Both the position numbers and the translations under genes were made by a program. The notes below the pieces were generated by a model. That model was not told where the DNA came from. It ran no database searches and saw nothing but the letters and a program-made list of their open reading frames with translations. From Rhodobacter capsulatus (GTDB lineage: Bacteria > Pseudomonadota > Alphaproteobacteria > Rhodobacterales > Rhodobacteraceae), in NCBI RefSeq assembly GCF_005144475.1, contig NZ_SWJZ01000026.1, forward strand, positions 24,783 through 88,782: 64,000 nucleotides of DNA. The letters run 5' to 3'. Positions 42,780 to 51,639 of this stretch are shown one piece after another (the first letter of the stretch is position 1; every line of letters begins with the position of its first letter).

Positions 42780-43604
42780 ATGAAAGACGATCTTGTCGAA
42801 AAACTGATGGACGAGGTGATGCGGAAGATGGGCTCTGCCCCCGCCGCCGAAGCCCCCGCCGCCGCCGAAAAGCCCGCCGAAAAGCCTGCCGCGAAAGCCG
42901 CGCCGAAGGCCTGCAACCTGACCGAATTCGTCGGCACGGCGATCGGTCACACCGTCGGCCTTGTCATCGCCAACGTGGACCCGCTGCTGCATGAAAAGAT
43001 GAACATCGACCGGAAATACCGCTCGATCGGCATCGTCGGCGCGCGCACCGGGGCCGGTCCGCATATCTTCGCCGCCGACGAGGCGGTGAAGGCGACGAAC
43101 AGCGAAGTGGTGCTGATCGAACTGCCGCGCGACACCGAAGGGGGCGGCGGTCATGGCTCGCTGATCCTGTTCGGCGCCGAGGACGTGTCCGACGCCCGCC
43201 GCGCCGTCGAGGTGACGCTCTCGGAGCTCAACCGCACCTTCGGCGATGTCTATGGCACGCCCGCGGGGCATCTGGAGTTCCAATACACCGCCCGCGCCAG
43301 CCATGCGCTGCACAAGGCCTTCGGCGCGCCGCTGGGCCAGGCCTTCGGCATCACCGTCGGCAGCCCCGCCGCGATCGGCGTCCTGATGGCCGATACCGCC
43401 GCCAAGGCCGCGACGGTCGTGCCGGTGGGCTATGCCTCGCCCGGCAACGGCGGGACCAGCCACTCGAACGAGGTGATCTTCATGTTCACCGGCGACTCGG
43501 GCGCGGTGCGGCAGGCGATCATCGCGGCGCGGGAGGTGGGCAAGCAGCTGCTCTCCACCCTTGATGGCGCGGAAATCGTCTCCTCGACGAAACCCTACAT
43601 CTGA
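42780..43604 (+). CDS. tandem-domain trimeric shell protein (BMC-T, PduB-like)
   Basis: A 274-residue protein with two fused BMC domains after a 44-residue N-terminal region. That region has an amphipathic helix (DDLVEKLMDEVMRKM) and an Ala/Pro/Lys linker, as in PduB, where the extension links shell to cargo. The body (EFVGTAIGHTVGLVIANVD, RSIGIVGARTGAGPHIFAAD) matches the gated trimer class. It follows the BMC-H gene by 28 bases. Confidence 0.93.
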   Translation: MKDDLVEKLMDEVMRKMGSAPAAEAPAAAEKPAEKPAAKAAPKACNLTEFVGTAIGHTVGLVIANVDPLLHEKMNIDRKYRSIGIVGARTGAGPHIFAADEAVKATNSEVVLIELPRDTEGGGGHGSLILFGAEDVSDARRAVEVTLSELNRTFGDVYGTPAGHLEFQYTARASHALHKAFGAPLGQAFGITVGSPAAIGVLMADTAAKAATVVPVGYASPGNGGTSHSNEVIFMFTGDSGAVRQAIIAAREVGKQLLSTLDGAEIVSSTKPYI

Positions 43605-43622
43605 GACTGAAAGGACATCGTC

Positions 43623-44174
43623 ATGTCGGAACAAAGCCTTGGGCTGATCGAGACGCTCGGTCTGGCGGCGGCGGTCACGGCCGCGGATGCCGCGGTGAAA
43701 TCGGCCAATGTCACGCTGGTGGGCTACGAATTCGCCAAGGGCGACGGCATGACGGTGGTCAAGCTTCGCGGCGACGTGGGGGCCGTCAAGGCCGCCGTCG
43801 CCGCCGCGGAGATGGCGGCGGGGCGCGTCGGACGGGTCGTTGCGACCCGGGTCATCGCACGTCCCGCCGCCGGACTGATCCGGCTGATCGACAGCGCCGA
43901 GACAGTCGGCTGCGGACGGGCCGGGGCGCAGGATCCCGTCCCCGTGCCGCCGCAGGAGGAGGCGCCCGCCGAGCCGGTGCCGACCCCGCCGGACGCTTCC
44001 CCCTCCGAGGCGTCCGGCGCCGAACCGGCCCCCGAGACCGTGCCTGAGCCGCCGCCCGAAGCCGAACCTGTGCCCAAACCGGCGCCCGAAGCCGAACCGG
44101 TGCCCGATCCCACCCCTGAACCGCCGCCCGTGCCCTATCGGCTGACCCGTCCCAAAGGGCCGAAGGGCCGCTAA
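43623..44174 (+). CDS. BMC-H shell protein with long acidic-proline tail (PduK-like)
   Basis: A 183-residue protein. Residues 5-88 are a BMC domain similar to the BMC-H encoded nearby ([27 protein letters not shown]). The tail of about 90 residues consists of Pro/Glu-rich repeats ([20 protein letters not shown]) and ends in a basic KGPKGR. Tailed BMC proteins such as PduK are known; the tail may tether cargo or face the cytosol. The tail lacks the cysteine cluster seen in some PduK proteins, having only one cysteine (VGCGRAG). Confidence 0.88.
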   Translation: MSEQSLGLIETLGLAAAVTAADAAVKSANVTLVGYEFAKGDGMTVVKLRGDVGAVKAAVAAAEMAAGRVGRVVATRVIARPAAGLIRLIDSAETVGCGRAGAQDPVPVPPQEEAPAEPVPTPPDASPSEASGAEPAPETVPEPPPEAEPVPKPAPEAEPVPDPTPEPPPVPYRLTRPKGPKGR

Positions 44175-44192
44175 GAGCGAAAGACCCCGATC

Positions 44193-44840
44193 ATGTTCCC
44201 GCATTCGCTGATCGACCGCATCCTCGCCGAGCTTCTGGCCCAAGGCGCCGCCGCAGCCGAGACTGACCCCGCGCTTGTCCCCGTCGGCGTCTCGAACCGG
44301 CATGTTCACCTGTCGCGGCCCGACATGGATGCGCTTTTCGGCCCCGGATCGACCCTGACCCGGATGAAGGCGATGAAACAGCCCGGCCAATATGCCGCCG
44401 CCGAAACCGTCACCCTGCGCGGCCCGAAAGGCGAGATCGGCAAAGTCCGGGTGCTGGGGCCGCTGCGCAAGGACACCCAGATCGAGATCTCGGTCGCCGA
44501 TGGTTTCACCCTTGGCATCAAGCCGCCGCTGCGGATGTCGGGCAAGCTTGACGGCTCGGCCGGGCTGACCGTCATCGGCCCGGCCGGATCGGTGACCAAG
44601 GACGCGGGCGTCATCGTCGCTTTGCGCCACATCCACATGCGCCCCGAAGATGCGCTGCGGCTGGGGGTGAAGACCGGCGACAGCGTCGATGTTGTCGTTT
44701 CCGGCCCGCGCGGCGGCGTCATGCATCATGTCGCGATCCGCTCCGACGAAGTTTCGGCCACGGAAATGCACATCGACGTCGAAGAAGCGAATGCCTTCGG
44801 GCTGCAAAACGACGCGCTCGTGCGGCTGCGGAAGGTCTGA
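44193..44840 (+). CDS. pduL: microcompartment phosphotransacylase
   Basis: A 215-residue PduL. The N-terminal amphipathic helix (PHSLIDRILAELLAQG) is an encapsulation peptide. The two beta-barrel domains bear the zinc/active-site histidines in VGVSNRHVHLSRPDM and ALRHIHMRPEDA. It converts propionyl-CoA and phosphate to propionyl phosphate and recycles CoA within the shell. The product feeds acetate/propionate kinase. Confidence 0.95.
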   Translation: MFPHSLIDRILAELLAQGAAAAETDPALVPVGVSNRHVHLSRPDMDALFGPGSTLTRMKAMKQPGQYAAAETVTLRGPKGEIGKVRVLGPLRKDTQIEISVADGFTLGIKPPLRMSGKLDGSAGLTVIGPAGSVTKDAGVIVALRHIHMRPEDALRLGVKTGDSVDVVVSGPRGGVMHHVAIRSDEVSATEMHIDVEEANAFGLQNDALVRLRKV

Positions 44841-44849
44841 GGGGGTATC

Positions 44850-45686
44850 ATGTCCGGCATCGATGCGATCCTGCACGACTTCGGCGATCTGATCCGGCAA
44901 GGCGATTGCTTGCCGTCCGAGGCGCGGGCACAGGGCCCGCTGCGCGTCGGTGTCGATCTGGGCACGGCGAATCTGGTGCTGGCCGTCGTCGATGCGGCGG
45001 GCCGTCCGGTGGCGGGGATGTCGCAACGCTCGGGCGGGATCCGCGACGGGATCGTGGTCGATTACCCGGCGACGGTGCGCAGCGTGCGGGCGATGAAGGC
45101 CGCGCTGGAAACCCGGCTGGGCCAGCGCCTGACCCGGGCCGCCACCGCCATTCCCCCCGGCATCCTGCCCGGCAATGCGAAAGCCATCGGCAATGTGATC
45201 GAGGCGGCCGAGTTCGAGCTGGTCGAGATCCTCGACGAGCCGCTGGCCGCCGCGCGGTTGCTGGGTGTGACCGAGGGCGCCGTGGTCGATGTCGGCGGCG
45301 GCACCACCGGGATTTCGGTGCTGAAGGGCGGCAAGGTGCTGGCCTCGGTCGACGAGGCGACGGGCGGCACCCATATGACGCTGGTTCTGGCGGGGGCGCT
45401 GCGGCTGTCGATGGCCGATGCCGAGGCGATGAAGCTTGATCCCGCGCAGGCGCGCGAGGTGTTTTCGCTGGTCCGTCCGGTCGTCGACAAGATGGCCGCG
45501 ATCGTGGCGGGCGTGCTGACCCGCTTCCCCGAGGTCGCCACCGTGCATGTCGTCGGCGGTGCCTGTTCCTTTGCCGATTTCGCGCCGGTCTTTGCCGCGC
45601 AACTGGGGCGGACGGTCGCGAAACCGGCCGAGCCGCTGCTGGTGACGCCGCTTGGCATCGCGCTTTATCCCGAGGGGGCGTTGTGA
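44850..45686 (+). CDS. EutJ-like Hsp70-fold ATPase
   Basis: A 278-residue protein with the actin/Hsp70 nucleotide fold: VGVDLGTANLVLAVVD phosphate-1, VVDVGGGTTGISVLKGG phosphate-2 and HVVGGACSFADFAPVF. It lacks the Hsp70 substrate domain, like EutJ of ethanolamine loci. A role in assembly or in enzyme reactivation is assumed for the family, not proven. Its stop overlaps the next start by one base. Confidence 0.88.
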   Translation: MSGIDAILHDFGDLIRQGDCLPSEARAQGPLRVGVDLGTANLVLAVVDAAGRPVAGMSQRSGGIRDGIVVDYPATVRSVRAMKAALETRLGQRLTRAATAIPPGILPGNAKAIGNVIEAAEFELVEILDEPLAAARLLGVTEGAVVDVGGGTTGISVLKGGKVLASVDEATGGTHMTLVLAGALRLSMADAEAMKLDPAQAREVFSLVRPVVDKMAAIVAGVLTRFPEVATVHVVGGACSFADFAPVFAAQLGRTVAKPAEPLLVTPLGIALYPEGAL

Positions 45687-46387
45687 TGGACCTTGACCGC
45701 ATCCTGATCGACCTGCTGTCCGACCGGATCGTGGCGGAACTGGTGGCGCGTCGCCGCCGTGGGCTGCTGGTCTTTGGCGCGACCGATCTGGGGCTTGACG
45801 CGGCGCTGGCCAGCCTCTCCAGCCTGGCCAAGGCGGGCTGGAGTTTCGAATGGACCGCCGAAGCCGCGCTGCGCGACGGCTTGGCCGCGCGGCTCGACTG
45901 GCCCGAGGCGGCGGCGCCGGTGACCCTCTCCCGCGCGGCGCTGGTGCTGGTGCCTGCGCTCAGCCTCTCGCTCGCCGCGAAACTGGCGCTGGGGATTGCC
46001 GATGATCCGCTTTCGCAGATCTTGACCGAGGCGCTCGATCGGGGCCGCCGCATCGTCGCCGCCCGCGATGGCGTCTGCCCCGCGGCGCGGGATCGTCTGG
46101 CCCGCGGCCTGGCGCCCGCGACCGAGGCGCGGCGCGCGCTGATGCGCGACCATCTGCAGGCGCTGGCGGCGCAGGGGGTGGAACTGGGCTGGGCCGCGAC
46201 GCTGGCCGCGACGGTCGAGGGCGCAGGGGCCGCCGCAGCCCCCGCCCAGCAGGACAGCGGCATCTTCGGTGCCCGGGACGCCCGGGCTGTGACCGGCACC
46301 ACCCTCCGTCTGGGCCGGGCCGTCCTGCTGACCCCCGCCGCCGCCGACATCCTTGCCGCCCGCGGCATCGCGATTTCAAGAGGTTAG
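45686..46387 (+). CDS. PduM-like microcompartment accessory protein
   Basis: A 233-residue protein whose N-terminus (DLDRILIDLLSDRIVAELVARRRRG) has the amphipathic look of a cargo-associated peptide. The body is Ala/Leu-rich without metal motifs. Position between EutJ and the pentamer gene matches PduM-type proteins needed for proper shell formation. The family assignment rests mainly on context. A GTG one codon upstream is possible; ATG 45686 is used. Confidence 0.6.
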   Translation: MDLDRILIDLLSDRIVAELVARRRRGLLVFGATDLGLDAALASLSSLAKAGWSFEWTAEAALRDGLAARLDWPEAAAPVTLSRAALVLVPALSLSLAAKLALGIADDPLSQILTEALDRGRRIVAARDGVCPAARDRLARGLAPATEARRALMRDHLQALAAQGVELGWAATLAATVEGAGAAAAPAQQDSGIFGARDARAVTGTTLRLGRAVLLTPAAADILAARGIAISRG

Positions 46388-46395
46388 GAGCGATC

Positions 46396-46677
46396 ATGTA
46401 TCTGGCAAAAGTCATCGGCCGTGTCGTCGCCACCACCAAGGATCAAAGCCTGTCGGGGGCGAAACTGCTGATCGTCATCCGCCTTGACGCCCGGTTGCGG
46501 ACTGAAGGCGAGACCCAGATCGCCGTCGATACCGTCGGCGCGGGCGATGGCGAGACCGTCATCGTCACCACCGGCAGCGCCGGGCGGCTGGCGGGGATGC
46601 TGGGCCAATCGGTCGTCGATGCCAGTATCGTCGGCATCGTCGATACCGTCGAATGCCACGATCGGGCGGAGGGCTGA
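46396..46677 (+). CDS. pentameric vertex protein (BMC-P, PduN/EutN/CcmL)
   Basis: A 93-residue protein beginning MYLAKVIGRVVATTKDQSL, the hallmark of BMC-P vertex proteins, with the GAGDGETVIVTTGSAGR loop. It closes the icosahedral corners of the shell. TTAGGAG precedes the ATG. Confidence 0.95.
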   Translation: MYLAKVIGRVVATTKDQSLSGAKLLIVIRLDARLRTEGETQIAVDTVGAGDGETVIVTTGSAGRLAGMLGQSVVDASIVGIVDTVECHDRAEG

Positions 46678-46680
46678 GCC

Positions 46681-47154
46681 ATGTCGCGGATCGACACGAT
46701 CCTTTGGACCGAATTGGCCGCCCGTCGCCCGTTGCGGCTGGCCGACGTCACCCGGATGGCGGCGCGCGCCGAGCTTGAGGCGCGGCGGCTGGGCGTGCCG
46801 GTCTGCATCGCCTTTTGCGACGGCGCGGGCACGGCGCTGCTCTTTCACCGGATGGAGGGGGCGCTGCCCGCCGCGGTCACGCTGGCGCCTGCCAAGGCCT
46901 GGACGGCGGCGACCTACCGGATGGGCACCGATGCGCTGGGCGCCCTGACCGCCGCGGGCGGCATGCTGGCGGGGCTTGGTCCCGCGGGCGGGCCGGTCGT
47001 CCCCTTTGGCGGCGGCCTGCCGATCCGGGCGGGGGCGGCGGTGCTGGGCGCCATCGGCATCAGCGGCGGCAGCGTCGAGCAAGACATGCAGATCGCGCGA
47101 AAGGCGATTGCGGCACATTGGGGCGCGGCCCCGAGCGAAGGACAAGGACAATGA
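46681..47154 (+). CDS. GlcG/HbpS-like protein (PduO C-terminal domain type)
   Basis: A 157-residue protein of the GlcG/HbpS family: ADVTRMAARAELEARRLGVPVCIAFCDGAG, then AKAWTAATYRMGT, and a GGGLPIRAGAAVLGAIGISGG C-terminus. It corresponds to the C-terminal domain of PduO without the adenosyltransferase domain, which makes sense in a B12-independent pathway. Some relatives bind heme or cobalamin. It overlaps the aldehyde dehydrogenase by ATGA. Confidence 0.85.
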   Translation: MSRIDTILWTELAARRPLRLADVTRMAARAELEARRLGVPVCIAFCDGAGTALLFHRMEGALPAAVTLAPAKAWTAATYRMGTDALGALTAAGGMLAGLGPAGGPVVPFGGGLPIRAGAAVLGAIGISGGSVEQDMQIARKAIAAHWGAAPSEGQGQ

Positions 47155-48752
47155 AAGACAGCGATATCGAAGACGCCGTGGCCCGCGTTTTGAGCGGCTA
47201 CACCGCCCCGAAAGACGTGCAAGCGACGGTGGCCAAGGCCCTGACGGATCTGGCAAAACCCGGCACGCAGGGCTGTGTCCGGGAGGCCCCGAAAGCCGCC
47301 GATCCGATCGACGACATCATCGGCGGCATCCTGACGCGCGAACTGGGCGAGAAGAACTGTTCCTGCTGCAAGGCGGGCAGCTGCACCGCGCCGGCAAATT
47401 GCCTCTCGATCCCCGACGATCAGGCGGAAACGCTGGGCGACGGCATCTTCGCCACGATGGATGCGGCGGTCGAGGCCGCGGCCGAGGCGCAGCGGCAATA
47501 TCTGTTCTGTGCGATGTCGGCGCGCAAGCGCTTCATCGACGGCATCCGCGAGGTGTTCTTGAACCCCGCGCTGCTCGACCGGATCTCGCGGCTGGCGGTC
47601 GAACAGACCGGCATGGGCAATGTCGCGCACAAGATCATCAAGAACCGGCTGGCGGCGGAAAAGACCCCCGGCATCGAGGATCTGGTGACCGAGGCGCAAA
47701 GCGGCGATGACGGGCTGACGCTGGTCGAGCTGTCCGCCTATGGCGTCATCGGGGCGATCACGCCGACGACGAACCCGACCGAAACCATCATCTGCAACGC
47801 GATCGGCATGCTGGCCGCGGGCAATGCGGTGGTCTTCAGCCCCCATCCGCGGGCGCGCGGTGTCAGCCTGCTGGCGATCAAGCTGATCAACCGCAAGCTG
47901 GCGGCGCTGGGCGCGCCCGCGAACCTTGTCGTCACCGTGCAGGCCCCCTCGATCGAGAACACCACTGCGATGATGGCGCATCCGAAGGTGCGGATGCTGG
48001 TGGCGACGGGCGGTCCGGCGATCGTGAAGACGGTGCTGTCCTCGGGCAAGAAGGCGATCGGGGCAGGGGCGGGCAATCCGCCGGTGGTGGTCGATGAAAC
48101 CGCCGACATTCCGAAAGCGGCGCTTGATATCGTCAACGGCTGTTCGTTCGACAACAACATGCCCTGCGTGGCGGAAAAGGAGCTGATCGCGGTCGATCAG
48201 ATCGCCGATTTCCTGACCGCGGAACTGGTCCGCAACGGCGCGCATCGGCTGACCGACCCGGCGCAGATCACCGCGCTGGAGAAGCTCGTGCTGACCGAAA
48301 AGGGCGGGCCGCAAACGGGCTGCGTCGGCAAATCGGCGCTCTGGCTTTTGGAGAAGATCGGCATCACCGCCGCGCCCAAAACCCGGATCATCCTGATCGA
48401 GACGGACAAGGATCACCCCTTTGTCGTCGAAGAGCTGATGATGCCGATCCTGCCGCTGGTGCGCGTGGCTTGCGTCGATGAAGCCATTGATCTGGCAGTC
48501 GTTCTTGAACACGGCAACCGCCACACCGCGATCATGCATTCGACCAATGTGCGCAAGCTGACGAAGATGGCGAAGCTGATCCAGACCACGATCTTCGTGA
48601 AGAACGGGCCCTCTTATGCCGGGCTTGGCGTCGGCGGCGAGGGCTATGCCACCTTCACCATCGCCGGGCCGACGGGCGAGGGGCTGACCTCTGCCCGCTC
48701 CTTCGCCCGCCGCCGCAAATGCGTGATGGTCGAAGCGCTGAACGTGCGCTGA
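47151..48752 (+). CDS. pduP: CoA-acylating propionaldehyde dehydrogenase with cysteine-rich N-terminal insert
   Basis: A 533-residue aldehyde dehydrogenase, longer than typical PduP (about 460). The N-terminal amphipathic helix (DSDIEDAVARVLSGY) is an encapsulation peptide. A second helical segment (DPIDDIIGGILTREL) precedes a cysteine cluster, Cys70, 72, 73, 78 and 84. The catalytic domain then begins near residue 90, with catalytic Cys339 in NNMPCVAEK and VATGGPAIVKT in the cofactor region. It oxidises propionaldehyde to propionyl-CoA with NAD+. The cysteine cluster could bind a metal or iron-sulfur cluster. Confidence 0.93.
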   Translation: MKDSDIEDAVARVLSGYTAPKDVQATVAKALTDLAKPGTQGCVREAPKAADPIDDIIGGILTRELGEKNCSCCKAGSCTAPANCLSIPDDQAETLGDGIFATMDAAVEAAAEAQRQYLFCAMSARKRFIDGIREVFLNPALLDRISRLAVEQTGMGNVAHKIIKNRLAAEKTPGIEDLVTEAQSGDDGLTLVELSAYGVIGAITPTTNPTETIICNAIGMLAAGNAVVFSPHPRARGVSLLAIKLINRKLAALGAPANLVVTVQAPSIENTTAMMAHPKVRMLVATGGPAIVKTVLSSGKKAIGAGAGNPPVVVDETADIPKAALDIVNGCSFDNNMPCVAEKELIAVDQIADFLTAELVRNGAHRLTDPAQITALEKLVLTEKGGPQTGCVGKSALWLLEKIGITAAPKTRIILIETDKDHPFVVEELMMPILPLVRVACVDEAIDLAVVLEHGNRHTAIMHSTNVRKLTKMAKLIQTTIFVKNGPSYAGLGVGGEGYATFTIAGPTGEGLTSARSFARRRKCVMVEALNVR

Positions 48753-48773
48753 GACCCGAAAAGGACACTTGCC

Positions 48774-49073
48774 ATGCAGATCCGCATCATCAACGCCCCC
48801 GCCCCCGATCTTCTGGAGATGCTCGCCCGCCGCGTCGCGCCGGGGGTGCGCAAATGGATCGAGGAAAACCGGGTCTCGGCGATCGGCTTCGTGCAGGCAA
48901 GTGTCCCCGACCTGTTCTTCTTTGCCGATATCGCCGGCAAATCCGCCCATGTGCTGACGGTCGAGCTGTCCGGCACCTGCCCGCAGACGACGACGACGCT
49001 GGCCGTGCTGGGCGAGACCGCCTCGGTCCGCGCCGCGATGGATGCCATCGCCGCGCAGGGCTCCGGCTTCTAG
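48774..49073 (+). CDS. GrpU-like permuted BMC shell protein
   Basis: A 99-residue protein that resembles the GrpU shell proteins of glycyl-radical microcompartments. It has a circularly permuted BMC fold, with the BMC-like LAVLGETASVRAAMDAI at the C-terminus and AIGFVQASVPDLFFFADIAGK in the middle. Its only cysteine, Cys69 in SGTCPQ, is near the place where a GrpU protein binds an iron-sulfur cluster at the pore. This assignment is by length, context and motif and is moderately sure. Confidence 0.7.
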   Translation: MQIRIINAPAPDLLEMLARRVAPGVRKWIEENRVSAIGFVQASVPDLFFFADIAGKSAHVLTVELSGTCPQTTTTLAVLGETASVRAAMDAIAAQGSGF

Positions 49074-49100
49074 GCCCGCTGCCACGAAAGGAATACCGCC

Positions 49101-50018
49101 ATGTCCGACATCGATTTCACCGCCGAAGGCACGGTCTTCGACATCCAGCGTTATTCGATCCATGACGGGCCGGGGGTGCGGACGATCGTCTTTCTCAAGG
49201 GCTGCCCGCTCGCGTGCCGCTGGTGTTCGAACCCGGAATCGCAATCGACCGAGCCGGATCTGTTCTTCCGCGCCTCGGCCTGCATCGGCTGCGGCAAATG
49301 CGTGCCGGTCTGCCCGGTGGGGGCGCTGTCGCGCGACAATCCGGGCTTTGTCGACCGGACGAAATGCATCCGCTGCGGCGACTGCACCAAGGTCTGCCCG
49401 ACCGAGGCGCTCAAACGTGCGGGGCGCAGGATGCGCGTCGCCGAGGTGATGCAGGAGCTGCGCAAGGATGCGATCCACTATCGCCGCTCGGGCGGGGGGG
49501 TGACGCTGTCGGGGGGCGAGCCGCTGCTGCAGGCCGCTTTCGCGAAACAGCTGCTGATGGCCTGCCACGAACAGGGCTGGAACACCGCGATGGAAACCAC
49601 GGGCTGCGCCCCGCGCGAGGTGATCCGCGAGGTGATCCCGCATGTCGATCATCTGCTGATGGATCTGAAATCGATCGATCCGGCGGTGCATCAGGCGCAT
49701 ACCGGCGTCGACAACCGGCTGATCCTGGAAAATGCCCTGATCGCGGCGGCGCTGACGCGGGCGGTGGTGCGGGTGCCGGTGGTGCCCGGGGTGAACGACA
49801 GCCACGCCGCGATCACCGCGATTGCGCGCTTTGCGAAGCTGATGCCGGGCGTCGATACGGTGCATCTGCTGCCCTATCACAGCTTTGGCGAGAACAAGTA
49901 TCGCCTGCTCGGCCGGACCTGCCCGATGGGGGCGCTGCCCGATCTGCAGCCCGAGGCGGTGATGCCGTTGAAAACGCTGGTCGAGGCCGAGGGGCTGCGC
50001 TGCGTGATCGGCGGCTGA
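49101..50018 (+). CDS. glycyl-radical enzyme activase (radical SAM)
   Basis: A 305-residue activating enzyme. The radical SAM motif Cys35-X3-Cys39-X2-Cys42 (GCPLACRWCSNPE) is intact, as is the SGGEPLLQ SAM-binding motif. Between them two ferredoxin-like clusters (ACIGCGKCVPVCPVGA and KCIRCGDCTKVCPTEA) mark it as a GRE activase for the diol/choline/glycerol dehydratase group. It installs the radical on Gly816 of the dehydratase. Last gene of the compartment operon, with a 272-base gap before the regulators. Confidence 0.94.
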   Translation: MSDIDFTAEGTVFDIQRYSIHDGPGVRTIVFLKGCPLACRWCSNPESQSTEPDLFFRASACIGCGKCVPVCPVGALSRDNPGFVDRTKCIRCGDCTKVCPTEALKRAGRRMRVAEVMQELRKDAIHYRRSGGGVTLSGGEPLLQAAFAKQLLMACHEQGWNTAMETTGCAPREVIREVIPHVDHLLMDLKSIDPAVHQAHTGVDNRLILENALIAAALTRAVVRVPVVPGVNDSHAAITAIARFAKLMPGVDTVHLLPYHSFGENKYRLLGRTCPMGALPDLQPEAVMPLKTLVEAEGLRCVIGG

Positions 50019-50290
50019 GGTGCAACCGAAAGGCGAAAAAATCCTTGTGGTGCGGTAACTTGTCACGAGGCCGGGAAGGGCGGGGGGATTTGCGCCAGAT
50101 CAGGTTTTCCCCCGTCCGACTGCGTTAAGGCTCGGCAGGAGCGACGAGCGAGTCGGCATTTCCCTGCACGCCGGGGGCCTTGGGCAATTTCCGCCAAAAG
50201 CCCCCGGGCAGAGACCAGCGTCGGGCTGGGCTCTCGTTGGCGCCGGGGATGTCCACCCGTCTTCGTCGCAGGCGATGCAGAGGGGTTGGC

Positions 50291-51631
50291 ATGGGAAGCA
50301 AGACGCCTTTCGGGCAGTCCGTCGAGGTTCTGATCGGCCCGGGCCAGCGCCCGGTGCCGGAGACGACGGAATTCAAGGCCGCGCGGCGGCGCAAGCTTGT
50401 CGATCTGATGAGCACCGAGATGCTGCAGAAGGTGCAGGGCAATTTCAGCGCCGCCGTCGGCGTGGCGATGGTCATCGTCGATCCCGAGGGGGCGCCGGTG
50501 ACGAAACCCTCGGGGTTTTCGCCCTTCTGCGAGGCGGTGCGGTCACGCCCCGACTGGCGCGAGCGCTGCTTTCACTGCGATGCGGTGGGCGGGCGCACGG
50601 CGCTGTCGACGGGCGAACCCGCGATCTACAAATGCCACTGCCAGCTGGTCGATTTCGCCGCGCCGATCAGCCTGCGCGGCGAATATCTGGGCGCGGTGAT
50701 CTGCGGTCAGGTGAAGCTCGCCCCGGGCGGGCATCTGCGCATCGTCGATCTGTCGAACATCTTCCCCCCCGAGGGCTCCTGGAGCGAGGATCCCGCGCTT
50801 CTGGCCCTGCATGCGCAGATCGGCGAGATCAGCTTCGACCGGCTGCGCTCGGCGGCGTTTTCCTTGTTCACCATCGCCTCGCATATCGTCGAGGAAAGCT
50901 ATTCGCAGGGCGTCACGCAGGAACTTTACGCGAAAAACCTGCGTCTGGCCGAGGAATCGCAACGCCGCGCCGAACTCGAACGGCTGTTGCGCGAAGCCGA
51001 GTTGCAGGCGCTCTCCTATCAGGTGAACCCGCATTTCCTGTTCAACGTGCTCAACACCATCGGCCGTCTGGCGCTGGTCGAGGGCGCGCCCGAGACGGAA
51101 ACCACGGTGCATGCCTTTGCCGACATGATGCGCTATCTGCTCAAGCGCTCGGGGTCGCAATTCGTGCCGCTGCGCACCGAGGTCGATCACGTGCGCAACT
51201 ATCTTTATCTGCTCAAGCTGCGGATGGGCGACCGGTTCGATTTCACGCTGGATGCGCCCGAGGAATTCGACCGCGTCCTGTGCCCCTTCATGGTGCTGCA
51301 TCCGCTGGTGGAAAACTGCATCAATTACGCGGTCGAGCCGATGGAAAGCGGCGGGCTGATCGAGATTTCGCTCTATCGCGACGGCGGTGACGTGATTTTG
51401 GACGTGCTCGACAACGGCCCGGGCATCAGCGCCGAACGCCGTCACGACGTCTTGCGCGGCGAGGCCGATCATGGCGGGCGCAAAAGCATCGGGCTGCACA
51501 ACATCCACAGCCGGATGCGGCAATATTTCGGCGACAGCCACGGGCTTGAAATCGTCAGCCCGTTCCGGCAGGGCCGCGGCACGCTGGTGCGGCTGCGGCT
51601 GCCGATCGATTTCGACCCCTGCGCGTTCTGA
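50291..51631 (+). CDS. PocR-domain histidine kinase
   Basis: A 446-residue protein. A PocR sensory domain spans about residues 40-195, with the cysteine motifs RERCFHCDAVGGR and IYKCHCQLVDFA. A coiled linker (AEESQRRAELERLLREAE) follows, then a LytS-type kinase with phospho-acceptor YQVNPHFLFNVLNT and ATP-binding HPLVENCINYAV, DNGPGIS and IGLHNIHSRM. No membrane segment is seen, so it senses a cytosolic signal, probably propanediol or a related metabolite. The ribosome site is AGAGGGG. The response regulator gene follows eight bases later. Confidence 0.92.
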   Translation: MGSKTPFGQSVEVLIGPGQRPVPETTEFKAARRRKLVDLMSTEMLQKVQGNFSAAVGVAMVIVDPEGAPVTKPSGFSPFCEAVRSRPDWRERCFHCDAVGGRTALSTGEPAIYKCHCQLVDFAAPISLRGEYLGAVICGQVKLAPGGHLRIVDLSNIFPPEGSWSEDPALLALHAQIGEISFDRLRSAAFSLFTIASHIVEESYSQGVTQELYAKNLRLAEESQRRAELERLLREAELQALSYQVNPHFLFNVLNTIGRLALVEGAPETETTVHAFADMMRYLLKRSGSQFVPLRTEVDHVRNYLYLLKLRMGDRFDFTLDAPEEFDRVLCPFMVLHPLVENCINYAVEPMESGGLIEISLYRDGGDVILDVLDNGPGISAERRHDVLRGEADHGGRKSIGLHNIHSRMRQYFGDSHGLEIVSPFRQGRGTLVRLRLPIDFDPCAF

Positions 51632-51639
51632 GGCCGCCG

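Noticed and set aside
42627..50066. Long minus-strand frames opposite the shell and aldehyde dehydrogenase genes
   Set aside because: They are antisense shadows caused by high GC and codon bias. The plus-strand genes are all recognised and tightly packed.
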